From NCBI GenBank assembly GCA_016235185.1, contig JACRLT010000004.1, forward strand, positions 35,374-99,373: DNA of 64,000 nucleotides, read 5' to 3'. The position numbers were made by a program, and so were the translations under genes. Position 1 is the first letter of the stretch; every line of letters starts with the position of its first letter. This stretch comes from Candidatus Omnitrophota bacterium. GTDB taxonomy: Bacteria > Omnitrophota > Gorgyraeia > Velamenicoccales > Velamenicoccaceae. Shown here piece by piece: positions 27,805 through 35,058 of this stretch. Below the pieces are notes generated by a model that worked only from the letters and a program-made list of their open reading frames with translations, had not been told where the DNA came from and did no database searches.

Positions 27805-28289
27805 TATTCGTCTTCAGTGTCTGCTTTGAAGGCAACATGTAGGGCGTCATAGACTTTATCATGAGGGTATCCGCGGCGTAAAAGATATCCATAAAGCCTT
27901 GATTTGGCTCGAGCTCGATCAAGATGGCGCATTTTCTTCAACTTCAACTCGACGATCTCTTTTATCGCATCGGCTTCATTATAATTGGCCGACACATTTT
28001 CCAAGGCATCCTCTATTATACCTTTATCAATGCCCTTCTTGTTTAATTCGTAACGCAAACGGCTCAAACCCAATTGCCTCTTTACGCGGCTTTCCGCCCA
28101 CAACTTGGCAAAAAGCACATCATCCAAAAGGCCTGTTTTTTTCAAAAAACCTATTGTCTCTTCAATGGCCTCCGGGGAGATCTCTTTCTCTTTTAACTTA
28201 TCCCTTATTTCTTTTTCGCTACGCAGCCTGAATTTGATCAGACGCAGCGCGCAATTCTTGGCCTTTGATAGATCGGCGGGCCCGTGCAT
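27804..28289 (-). CDS. recX: RecA regulator RecX
   Basis: The 161-residue protein is built of RecX three-helix repeats: NCALRLIKFRLRSEKEIRDKL, FAKLWAESRVKRQLGLSRLRYEL and SRLYGYLLRRGYPHDKVYDAL. RecX binds along the RecA filament groove and restrains it. It starts at the end of recA (1-base overlap) and runs into alaS. Confidence 0.93.
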   Translation of the reverse strand: MHGPADLSKAKNCALRLIKFRLRSEKEIRDKLKEKEISPEAIEETIGFLKKTGLLDDVLFAKLWAESRVKRQLGLSRLRYELNKKGIDKGIIEDALENVSANYNEADAIKEIVELKLKKMRHLDRARAKSRLYGYLLRRGYPHDKVYDALHVAFKADTEDE

Positions 28290-29356
28290 TATTTCTTAAC
28301 AGCCGGCGCATGCGCTTCTGCTAATTTTCTGGCGTGCTCCTGACGGATCTTCTTGTCGATTTCAGAGGCGAGTTTTGGATTATCCTTCAGGAAAAGTCTG
28401 GCTGCGTCCCTTCCCTGGCCAAGTTTCTGTTCGCCATATAAAACCCAAGCGCCTGACTTCTGCAAGATCCCAAGGTTTACGCCGGTATCAATAAGGTCCG
28501 ATTCCAAAGCAATGCCTTCAGAATGAAGAAAATCTACTTCCGTTTCTCTGAAAGGCGGGGCCACTTTGTTTTTGACAACCCGAATACGCACGCGGCTGCC
28601 GATGACCTGATCGCCTGCCTTAATATAACCGGTCCTTCTTAGATCAAGCCTGACCGATGAATAGAATTTCAGGGCCCGGCCGCCTGTTGTCGTCTCCGGA
28701 TTGCCGAACATAACACCAATTTTCTCACGGATCTGGTTTATAAAGATCACACATGTCTTGGATTTAGAGATAGTGCCTGTCAACTTTCTTAAGGCCTGTG
28801 ACATAAGGCGCGCCTGCAGACCCATGTGGCTGTCACCCATCTCGCCTTCGATCTCTGCGCGCGGCGTCAATGCAGCCACAGAGTCGATTATGACCAGATC
28901 CACGGCATTCGAACGCACCAGTGTTTCTGCAATTTCCAAAGCCTGCTCGCCTGTATCCGGCTGCGAGATCAAAAGATCGTCTAAATTAACCCCTATCTTC
29001 TTGGCATAAGTGGAATCAAAAGCGTGCTCGGCATCAATAAATGCTGCAACTCCGCCCTGTTTTTGTACCTGGGAAATAATGCTCAAAGTCAGCGTTGTCT
29101 TGCCTGAAGCCTCGGGCCCGAATATCTCGATCACCCTTCCGCGGGGTATACCGCCAACACCTAAAGCAAGGTCCAAAGAAATAGAGCCTGTAGGGATAAC
29201 CGGGATATCCGACTTAAAATCCTCGCCCAATTTCATAATAGAGCCTTTGCCAAATTGCTTTTCAATTTGAGCCAAGGCCAACTCCAACGCCTTAAGCCTG
29301 CTGGAACTCTCTTCTTTTTTACTTAACTCTTTCTCTTTATTATCTTTATTAACCAT
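28289..29356 (-). CDS. recA: Recombinase RecA
   Basis: The 355-residue protein has Walker [10 protein letters not shown], the catalytic region [12 protein letters not shown], the [10 protein letters not shown] loop and [24 protein letters not shown]. It catalyses strand exchange and LexA cleavage. AAGGAGAAAGG lies before the start and a strong sigma70-type promoter lies 38-66 bases upstream. No convincing LexA operator is seen over that promoter. Confidence 0.98.
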   Translation of the reverse strand: MVNKDNKEKELSKKEESSSRLKALELALAQIEKQFGKGSIMKLGEDFKSDIPVIPTGSISLDLALGVGGIPRGRVIEIFGPEASGKTTLTLSIISQVQKQGGVAAFIDAEHAFDSTYAKKIGVNLDDLLISQPDTGEQALEIAETLVRSNAVDLVIIDSVAALTPRAEIEGEMGDSHMGLQARLMSQALRKLTGTISKSKTCVIFINQIREKIGVMFGNPETTTGGRALKFYSSVRLDLRRTGYIKAGDQVIGSRVRIRVVKNKVAPPFRETEVDFLHSEGIALESDLIDTGVNLGILQKSGAWVLYGEQKLGQGRDAARLFLKDNPKLASEIDKKIRQEHARKLAEAHAPAVKK

Positions 29357-29393
29357 TTTTTGACCCCTTTCTCCTTCATAAATTTAGGTAAAA

Positions 29394-29422
29394 ATTATAC
29401 ATCCTTGAGGACAGTTCGTCAA
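29394..29422 (-). promoter_or_regulatory. Sigma70-type promoter of recA-recX-alaS-his
   Basis: On the minus strand TTGACG (29417-29422) and TATAAT (29394-29399) are separated by exactly 17 bases, close to consensus. The predicted start site gives a leader of about 30 bases to recA. The genes down to trpE follow with overlaps or short gaps and could be read from it. Confidence 0.85.
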
Positions 29423-29449
29423 CACACATTTACCCTTGAACCAATGCTT

Positions 29450-29466
29450 TGGCGGGCTATCCGCCA
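29450..29466. repeat. TGGCGG/CCGCCA hairpin upstream of recA
   Basis: A six-base perfect inverted repeat with a 5-base loop lies between the recA promoter and the opposite-facing riboswitch promoter. It belongs to the CCGCCA-type hairpins found repeatedly in this window, here in the reversed order. Confidence 0.6.
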
Positions 29467-29492
29467 CCAGCACAATTTCTCACATCTACCCC

Positions 29493-29521
29493 TTGAAAAC
29501 GCTATTTTAGTATGATATATT
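29493..29521 (+). promoter_or_regulatory. Sigma70-type promoter of the riboswitch transcript
   Basis: TTGAAA (29493-29498) and TATATT (29516-29521) are 17 bases apart. Transcription would begin near 29528, about 30 bases before the conserved aptamer core. This is the only promoter serving an intact plus-strand gene in the window. Confidence 0.75.
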
Positions 29522-29550
29522 TTCGTTAGAAATTGGATCGTTCTTTATTG

Positions 29551-29645
29551 AACTAAAAAGGGCAAACTATCCGAGAGGATAGGACGCAAAACCTTGAGTC
29601 CGCCACAGTACTTTGGCGGACAGTCGGGTTGCCGTGTCCCGCAGA
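29551..29645 (+). promoter_or_regulatory. GEMM-I class riboswitch (c-di-GMP type)
   Basis: The conserved GEMM-I blocks occur in order: AGGGCAAAC (29559-29567), a stem CTATCC/GGATAG closed by a GAGA tetraloop, GGACGCAAA (29582-29590), a long second arm (GTCCGCCA/TGGCGGAC) and CGGGTTGCCG (29625-29634). The base matching position 20 of the V. cholerae Vc2 aptamer is G, which in known members favours c-di-GMP over cGAMP. The usual receptor sequence in the second arm is not evident; that arm has the sequence of a hairpin repeated elsewhere in the window. A terminator follows directly, so control of transcription is likely. Confidence 0.82.
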
Positions 29646-29670
29646 GGCGGGACCTCGTGAATTCAAAGTT

Positions 29671-29700
29671 AACCCATTCATCTTTGAATGGGTTTTTTTT
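29671..29700 (+). terminator. Intrinsic terminator of the riboswitch expression platform
   Basis: AACCCATTCA and TGAATGGGTT form a 10-base-pair stem with a TCTT loop, followed by a run of eight T. The upstream ATTCAAAG (29661-29668) is complementary to CTTTGAAT (29682-29689) inside the stem, so an antiterminator pairing is possible. Ligand binding would choose between the two folds; the direction is not predictable from sequence alone. Confidence 0.85.
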
Positions 29701-29781
29701 GTTGCCGCAGAAAGCGGCACACCCGCCGATCCGATACGGCGGGGTGTCTGCCCTTTTGATACCAAACATTTAGAGGGCAAC
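29701..29781 (+). promoter_or_regulatory. Structured leader that may hide the ribosome-binding site
   Basis: After the terminator the leader can fold further: GTTGCC at its start can pair with GGCAAC at its end, hairpins form at GCCGCAGAAAGCGGC and around CACCCGCCG, and TGCCCT can pair with AGGGCA, which contains the presumed ribosome-binding site AGAGGG. A second, translational layer of control is possible. Confidence 0.4.
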
Positions 29782-30099
29782 ATGGATATAAAAAAGCTTT
29801 TTTTCATCTCGATCACAATAGTTCTTCTTTCGGCCAACGCGTGCCTGGCAGGACAGACCACGATTACAGGATCAGCCAGATGCGTCATGCCGGATCTATT
29901 TGAATTCAAAACTCAAGGAACCGCACCAGAGGCGGCCACTGCGCCGGCCGAGCCTGCGATGCCTATCCCTTCAGGAGCTTCAGGTAAATATGAGGTAACA
30001 AAAGAGGAAAAACTGATCCAGACCGAAGATATGGTGACGGTTACAGACGAAGGATCCGAAATGGCTAAGGCTACGATTTACACGATCTGCGCCAAATGA
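29782..30099 (+). CDS. Small secreted protein under riboswitch control
   Basis: The 105-residue product has a clear signal peptide (KKLFFISITIVLLSANACLA, cleavage expected after LAGQ or near it), leaving about 80 residues. The mature part has two cysteines far apart (in SARCVMP and YTICAK), an Ala/Pro-rich middle and an acidic C-terminal half. I recognise no family. AGAGGG lies just before the ATG. It is the only intact plus-strand gene in the window and converges on the fimbria-like operon. The c-di-GMP-type leader suggests a role in surface attachment or matrix, by analogy only. Confidence 0.75.
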   Translation: MDIKKLFFISITIVLLSANACLAGQTTITGSARCVMPDLFEFKTQGTAPEAATAPAEPAMPIPSGASGKYEVTKEEKLIQTEDMVTVTDEGSEMAKATIYTICAK

Positions 30100-30142
30100 A
30101 ACAACCTGATTTTGTACCCGCAGGTTCCTTTAGATACCTCTA

Positions 30143-30292
30143 ACAAAATCCGCCAAAGCATTAGTGGCGGATACAAAATCCGCCAAAGCATTAGTGGCGG
30201 ATACAAAATCCGCCAAAGCATTAGTGGCGGATACAAAATCCGCCAAAGCATTAGTGGCGGATACAAAATCCGCCAAAGCATTAGTGGCGGAT
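30143..30292. repeat. Five exact tandem copies of a 30-base hairpin unit
   Basis: Five identical 30-base units follow each other without spacers. Each begins ACAAAATCCGCCAAAG and ends TTAGTGGCGGAT, so each can fold into a CCGCCA/TGGCGG hairpin. Lack of sequence change points to recent expansion. They lie between the small secreted-protein gene and its terminators, in its 3' untranslated region. Confidence 0.95.
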
Positions 30293-30312
30293 AACAAAAA
30301 GCCCATACGATG

Positions 30313-30368
30313 CCCCAGATTACCCTCTGGGGTTTTGCCCCGTTTTGAAAAGTTACTTAAAACGGGGC
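30313..30368 (+). terminator. Tandem terminator hairpins between convergent genes
   Basis: The first hairpin (30313-30332, CCCCAGA/TCTGGGG) is followed by TTTTG and should stop plus-strand transcription. The second (30337-30368, GCCCCGTTTT/AAAACGGGGC) is symmetric and ends at the stop codon of the convergent usher-like gene, so it may serve both directions. Confidence 0.75.
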
Positions 30369-30369
30369 T

Positions 30370-33234
30370 TCATTTTCCCTGGGGTTCCTCAAGAGGAATA
30401 TTGTAAACGAAAGTAGCGCCTTCGATCACCTTGACGGTCTTTGTGATCGGGACCTTGGGGAGATATTTCACAGGCACGGTCTTAAGATCCACCTTCAAGG
30501 TGTGCTCTCCGGGCACAAGCTTCCTGAACATATATTCTCCAAAAGAGCTTGTTACCGCCTTTTGATCATTATCTAGAACTATAACTACGGAATTAACCGG
30601 CTTTTCACCCGCATCATACTTTCCATTGCCATCCTTATCCAAAAAGACCAATCCCGATATCTCCGATTGCGTCGTCAACCCAAAATCAAAGCGCTTCAAC
30701 TTAGCATGCACTATATCTACCTCCCTAGACACTGAAGTCGTAGGGGTGTATCCCTTGGGGATAGTTTTTAGATCCAGGCCCAAAGTGGCTTTTTTCCCGG
30801 TTAACCCCTCAATTTTATAATATCCCTTTGCATCAGTAACAGCCTTTTTATCTTGTGACCCAAAGACTTCTACACCGCTGACCCCCTGTTCTTTCGGCTC
30901 TCTTGCCCCATTTCCATTTAAATCATAAAATACGTACCCATAGAATCCGCCCTTGGCTTGCCATCTAAACCCGGTATCCCACAATAACCTCATGCCCCAG
31001 CTCAAATCAAAATCAAAGTGTTTTACCGTACCTTCTTTCTCTGCCCAAACATTATCCACGCGGGCCTTCAGATATAATTCGCTGTCAGGGTTGGGCTTGA
31101 ACGTCACTTCGCCCTCGCCTTCGAGACGATCTTCCCCACTCAAGAAGCTTAATTCTGACTCGGTGTCTTGTTCATCCCTGTAAAAAATCCTCAAGTTCGT
31201 GTAAAAGGGCGAACGGCCGATCCTATGGTTATAACTCAAACCATACTCCTGGGCTGTAGGATATGCCCTCTTACGGCTAAACTTGTTATACAACAAATTA
31301 AATTCCCTGCGATAATAGCCGTAAATATCATACAAGACCCTCATGCTCAACCCCGCCATGATCCTGTTGTTGTTAAAATCCTGCGCAGGAGAGGAAAAAT
31401 TTTTGGATTTGCTGTTTTGATAAGTCAAATACGTGCTTAACTTTCTGAAGATAAATATCTTTTTTCTGAAAACTATCTCCTTGGTTTCAACTACAGAAGG
31501 CGACACAGACCCGATCTGATCATCCATCGTATAACCTAATTCAAATTCCGTCTGCGGATCCGCATACCAATTTACACGCGTGACAGAATTATAATTCGGT
31601 GTCCCGGGTTTGTCAGGATTAAAAAATACTTTATCCAAAGATCTGGAGAAAGAGTTAAAGATCGCCACATCCTGTGTGGGCCGGTAATTTATGGTCATAG
31701 TCTGGTTTTGGGAACCGCCTGCCGGCTCGCCTCCAAGCAAAGACGCAAAATGCTCGTTATTATCTGTCGTAGAAACGCCAAGCCGAAATTTTGGCAATGT
31801 AAAACTGCTCTGCGTCATATACGATATATTTTTAGTGTGGTCATACGCCATCTCTGAACCTACATCAAAAAGGCCCAGGTGATAATTCATCCCGAAACCC
31901 GATGTATCGCTTGTCAAAACAGGTTCTGACCGCTCCGGCCCATATGAATGGGTATAGAACGTCTTAAAATTGGCAAATTTGTTGGGCCTATAGTTCAAGC
32001 CAACCCCTTCCAGCCATGCCTGTTTCGTCTTACTCAACCCTGAAGCAGCCGGCAATTGCGTAAAGCCTCCGGCCGGAAGAGCACCCTTAAATGTCGTGTA
32101 TTCTAATTTCCTATCGGACATCGGAGCGCTCAACAAGATCCCGCGCAGATCAGATGCAGGAAAGCCAAATGAACTAAATCCCGGCGAAAAATCAAAACCG
32201 CGGATCGTAATATCTTTAAACTGGTCGTAGTGGCCGTTGGTTATCCCCATCCTCAAATTCGAGACACTATAGTTACCTAATGGTGTTCGGTTCGCCTGGA
32301 CAGCAGAATCAAAATTGCCGAATGGTGTTTCTCCGATAATGGAAGAACTGTAGGCTAAAGAGTGGGTTATGCGGCTTAGGTCCCCAAAGCCCCTGCCTGT
32401 GTAAAAGCTGTCTCCGATAATGGAATAACTCAACTTAAAAGACTCGGGACGCTGTGCCTCTATAAAACGCTCCTGATATTCCTTCAAAAGCCGCATGGCA
32501 AACTTTCTCGGCCCTATCAGGAACCTGAAAGTCTTTCGCCCCTTATTATCCCATACATGCATATAAGTTGTACCCAGGTCCTGCGGCTCAACTAACAACT
32601 CATCCGGCCCAAGGCGCGAAACTTTCAGCATATTTGGTTGTGTAACCAGGAACCTGGAAAGATTGTTACCCTTAAACCTCAAGCGCTCACCTATGTTGGT
32701 ATCAATATCCAGCGTATCTTTGCCTTCAAGCGCGCTATCTACGTCAATCACAACTTCTTCAACAGGCTCCTCTTGAGGTGTCTTTGTTTGAGTTGGAAAC
32801 TGAACCGTTGTAACTCTGACCTGTTTTTCAGGACGCTGTGCTGACTTTTGAGCCAGAATCGCCTGCTCAAGTTCTTTTTGTTCAGATACCGGCCCCAGCA
32901 TCTCTAAAGATTTTTGCGCGCTGTTCAAAAGCAAATTTACCGATGATATTTTTTTTACCAATGAATCTCCCTCGTCAAGGGCGCCTGTCTTCTTACTCCG
33001 GACTTCAATTGTGCTTATAAATTCCTTGGCGACGACAGACTCGGGATCAGCCATAAGTGCTTTTTTAAACTCTGTGAGTGCTTCGGGATATTTTTCTAGA
33101 TTGTAATAAGCAATTCCTTTTTCACATAAAAAATCCGCTATCTGGGGGGAGACAGCGGCCTGTGCAAATGATGGCGGTATAATAAAATTGAAACTTAATA
33201 AAATAATTAAATAAGTTGATAAAATTTTTTTCAT
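30370..33234 (-). CDS. Usher-like outer-membrane protein: TPR, pilus-formation N domain, beta-barrel, two SdrD/CNA-B-like domains
   Basis: This 954-residue protein has a signal peptide (1-25), TPR-like helices (about 30-75), and about residues 170-260 a domain resembling the N-terminal domain of CpaC/RcpA secretins (RFKGNNLSRFLVTQPNM, then LLVEPQDLGTTYMHVWDNKG). A long beta-rich region (about 265-760) follows with alternating aromatic and polar residues, as in an outer-membrane barrel. Two Ig-like repeats end the protein (763-857 and 858-954) with Ca-loop-like DLNGNGAREPKE and DKDGNGKYDAGE. No secretin pore motif is present. As last gene after two pilin-like proteins and a chaperone-like protein it occupies the usher position. 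It is not a clear PapC homologue; the usher role is inference. Confidence 0.7.
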   Translation of the reverse strand: MKKILSTYLIILLSFNFIIPPSFAQAAVSPQIADFLCEKGIAYYNLEKYPEALTEFKKALMADPESVVAKEFISTIEVRSKKTGALDEGDSLVKKISSVNLLLNSAQKSLEMLGPVSEQKELEQAILAQKSAQRPEKQVRVTTVQFPTQTKTPQEEPVEEVVIDVDSALEGKDTLDIDTNIGERLRFKGNNLSRFLVTQPNMLKVSRLGPDELLVEPQDLGTTYMHVWDNKGRKTFRFLIGPRKFAMRLLKEYQERFIEAQRPESFKLSYSIIGDSFYTGRGFGDLSRITHSLAYSSSIIGETPFGNFDSAVQANRTPLGNYSVSNLRMGITNGHYDQFKDITIRGFDFSPGFSSFGFPASDLRGILLSAPMSDRKLEYTTFKGALPAGGFTQLPAASGLSKTKQAWLEGVGLNYRPNKFANFKTFYTHSYGPERSEPVLTSDTSGFGMNYHLGLFDVGSEMAYDHTKNISYMTQSSFTLPKFRLGVSTTDNNEHFASLLGGEPAGGSQNQTMTINYRPTQDVAIFNSFSRSLDKVFFNPDKPGTPNYNSVTRVNWYADPQTEFELGYTMDDQIGSVSPSVVETKEIVFRKKIFIFRKLSTYLTYQNSKSKNFSSPAQDFNNNRIMAGLSMRVLYDIYGYYRREFNLLYNKFSRKRAYPTAQEYGLSYNHRIGRSPFYTNLRIFYRDEQDTESELSFLSGEDRLEGEGEVTFKPNPDSELYLKARVDNVWAEKEGTVKHFDFDLSWGMRLLWDTGFRWQAKGGFYGYVFYDLNGNGAREPKEQGVSGVEVFGSQDKKAVTDAKGYYKIEGLTGKKATLGLDLKTIPKGYTPTTSVSREVDIVHAKLKRFDFGLTTQSEISGLVFLDKDGNGKYDAGEKPVNSVVIVLDNDQKAVTSSFGEYMFRKLVPGEHTLKVDLKTVPVKYLPKVPITKTVKVIEGATFVYNIPLEEPQGK

Positions 33235-33242
33235 ATGCCTTT

Positions 33243-34091
33243 TTAATCTTTTATTTTTAGCGGACCTAATACGCCTGACGCGGAAACATTGAAGCTTGCT
33301 TCTTTGATAATATTGCCACCATTTTCAAACTCAATTGTCAACAAAAGATCATAGTCTCCGGCCTTAAGATCCACTGACTTTGCCGTGGATTCCAGGCTGG
33401 CCTTGTCATGCGCCAAGGTATAAACTTCATCAAAAACGCCCCGCGCAAAAACCATCCCATAGCTATCGATCACATCAAAAGTCCCTTTTGCCGTAATATC
33501 GGTATTGCCGGTATTTACAAAATCAGCGGCCACAACAAGATTATTTAACTTCTCCGTAGCAGCAAGATTTTTTATCTCGGCAGTCTTCTGTATTGTGCCC
33601 TCTGGCTCAATATAAAAAAGCGCCCCCAGGCGATTCAATACCTTGACCATCACATTATTTCCTTTTTCATCTACGGCCGGCATTTCTCCTCCGCCGGTTT
33701 CAAAAAACATAACGGCATAATTCCCGCCTTTTGCATCTTTAGGCACAGAAACTGTATAGCGTACCATCTGTATGCCCCCGACAGGGACCGTAAAATCAGC
33801 CGGATAAAACGTGATCCAGTTTGAAGCCGACAATGCCGTCGTGCCCTTTGGCATAAATTCTTTGCCGCCGTCCTGCGCGTTGTAAACCCAATCCTCCAGA
33901 TAGACTTTTACGGCTGCGGGATCTTTTCCGTTATTTTCCACCTTGACCTCGCCGCTAGCATAACTGCCTGGAGCAACGGACAATCTGATCTTTGGCTTAT
34001 CGATACGGATACCGGCAAAGGCTGGGACCAAAAAAAACATGTTAATGATAAAAAAGCATAAGGCCGAAATTAAAATTTTAGTTTTGTTCAT
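33243..34091 (-). CDS. Periplasmic fimbrial chaperone-like protein (Ig-like fold)
   Basis: The 282-residue protein has a signal peptide (ISALCFFIINMFFLVPAFA), an N-terminal Ig-like domain with RLSVAPGSYASGEVKVENNG and VYLEDW, PVGGIQMVRYTVSVP and GGNYAVMFFE segments, and a second beta domain with ADFVNTGNTDITAKGTFDV. The pattern of a periplasmic two-domain Ig protein between pilin-like genes and a large barrel gene is that of a chaperone of a chaperone-usher system. A DUF916-like surface protein is the main alternative. It lies 8 bases before the barrel gene in reading order. Confidence 0.65.
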   Translation of the reverse strand: MNKTKILISALCFFIINMFFLVPAFAGIRIDKPKIRLSVAPGSYASGEVKVENNGKDPAAVKVYLEDWVYNAQDGGKEFMPKGTTALSASNWITFYPADFTVPVGGIQMVRYTVSVPKDAKGGNYAVMFFETGGGEMPAVDEKGNNVMVKVLNRLGALFYIEPEGTIQKTAEIKNLAATEKLNNLVVAADFVNTGNTDITAKGTFDVIDSYGMVFARGVFDEVYTLAHDKASLESTAKSVDLKAGDYDLLLTIEFENGGNIIKEASFNVSASGVLGPLKIKD

Positions 34092-34154
34092 AGAAAAAAA
34101 TTAAATTAGTTCCCGCTGACGCGGGATTTCACTGAAGTAAAATTTTGGTGTTCA

Positions 34155-34207
34155 AAATTTTTTAGGTGCCGGCATATCTTTAAAACATACCGGCACCTAA
34201 AAAATTT
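34155..34207. terminator. Strong hairpin between pilin-like and chaperone-like genes
   Basis: Perfect 18-base arms (AAATTTTTTAGGTGCCGG and its complement) enclose a 17-base loop in the 126-base gap after the 259-residue pilin-like gene. Such stems after the main subunit gene commonly stabilise the upstream message or reduce readthrough, so subunit is made in excess of chaperone and usher. Confidence 0.65.
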
Positions 34208-34217
34208 AGCCGTAACA

Positions 34218-34997
34218 TTAATTAAGCGTTAATGTAAACGTAATGGTACCTGAATACGCGCCTGACACCTGATCCGGCGTAACAGGCTTCCACGAAGCAA
34301 ATGTCTGCTTCGTTCCCTGGCCTGATGTTCCATTAATACCTAACGACCAGTTGGAAGGCTTGGTATCGCCTGCAAGAGGGCCAGAGATAGCCACAATTGC
34401 TCTGACAATCCTGCCCAAACCGCTATTATCGCTCTGATACACAAGCTGCTCTGTCGTACCGGTTGTGCTGGTAGCAGCCACAACAGGGCCGAGAAAAGCT
34501 GATCCCGGAGGAGCTCCTTGTATAACACCGCCTAACAGATCCTGCCACTGATATTCAGGAACAAGAAATACAGCCTCATTCGGCATCAAAGCACCAGACG
34601 GACCTACTAATTGCTGCCCCTTTTCGGTAATCTTATATCTGCGGCCAGACGTAGATGCGATCATTAAAACATAATAAAAGTAGCGGCCTCGCATAAATAA
34701 GAATTGACCGTATGTAGGGCTTGCTGGATTAGTATCATACACTGGACTCAAGTTTCCAAAGTCAAACGAAGGCGACGCTGAAACATCAACCCCTTGATTA
34801 AAAGGACTGATTGCTGGATTAAACGTCGCGGACTCCATCTGTTTAACAACTTTTAAGGAAAACTCAAGAAACTGCGGGACTTGTGCCGAAGCCGGGCCGC
34901 TCGGGCCAACTTGCGATGTCTGTGCCAATGCTGACGGAGCCAAATCCAGCCCCATCAAAGCACACACAACCACCCATACGATGATTTTATTCTTCAT
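34218..34997 (-). CDS. Secreted pilin-like structural subunit
   Basis: The 259-residue protein has a signal peptide (about 1-25, ending SALAQ), then a Pro/Ser/Gly-rich start and a beta-rich body. It ends SGAYSGTITFTLTLN, the alternating pattern with Gly and Tyr before it that marks the last strand of chaperone-usher pilins and spore-coat-U proteins. Only the C-terminal pattern and context support the assignment; overall sequence is not recognised. A GGGGGTG site precedes the start. It lies 61 bases after the larger subunit gene and is followed by a strong hairpin, suggesting the main subunit. Confidence 0.6.
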   Translation of the reverse strand: MKNKIIVWVVVCALMGLDLAPSALAQTSQVGPSGPASAQVPQFLEFSLKVVKQMESATFNPAISPFNQGVDVSASPSFDFGNLSPVYDTNPASPTYGQFLFMRGRYFYYVLMIASTSGRRYKITEKGQQLVGPSGALMPNEAVFLVPEYQWQDLLGGVIQGAPPGSAFLGPVVAATSTTGTTEQLVYQSDNSGLGRIVRAIVAISGPLAGDTKPSNWSLGINGTSGQGTKQTFASWKPVTPDQVSGAYSGTITFTLTLN

Positions 34998-35058
34998 TTT
35001 CTTTCACCCCCTCTCTCCCCATGAATATTGTAAAAAATATATTGCTAGTTATCAACAT

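Noticed and set aside
27805..28289. T-box or attenuator before alaS
   Set aside because: alaS starts within the recX stop codon, leaving no leader.
29394..29430. LexA operator at the recA promoter
   Set aside because: GAACTGTCC near the -35 box lacks the second half-site of any LexA box type I know.
30143..30292. Five regularly spaced identical repeats as a CRISPR array
   Set aside because: The 30-base units follow each other directly with no spacers, and no cas gene is near.
30112..30406. Open frames through the 30-base repeats on both strands
   Set aside because: They are created by the repeat length being a multiple of three; composition is purely the repeat and no ribosome-binding site is present.
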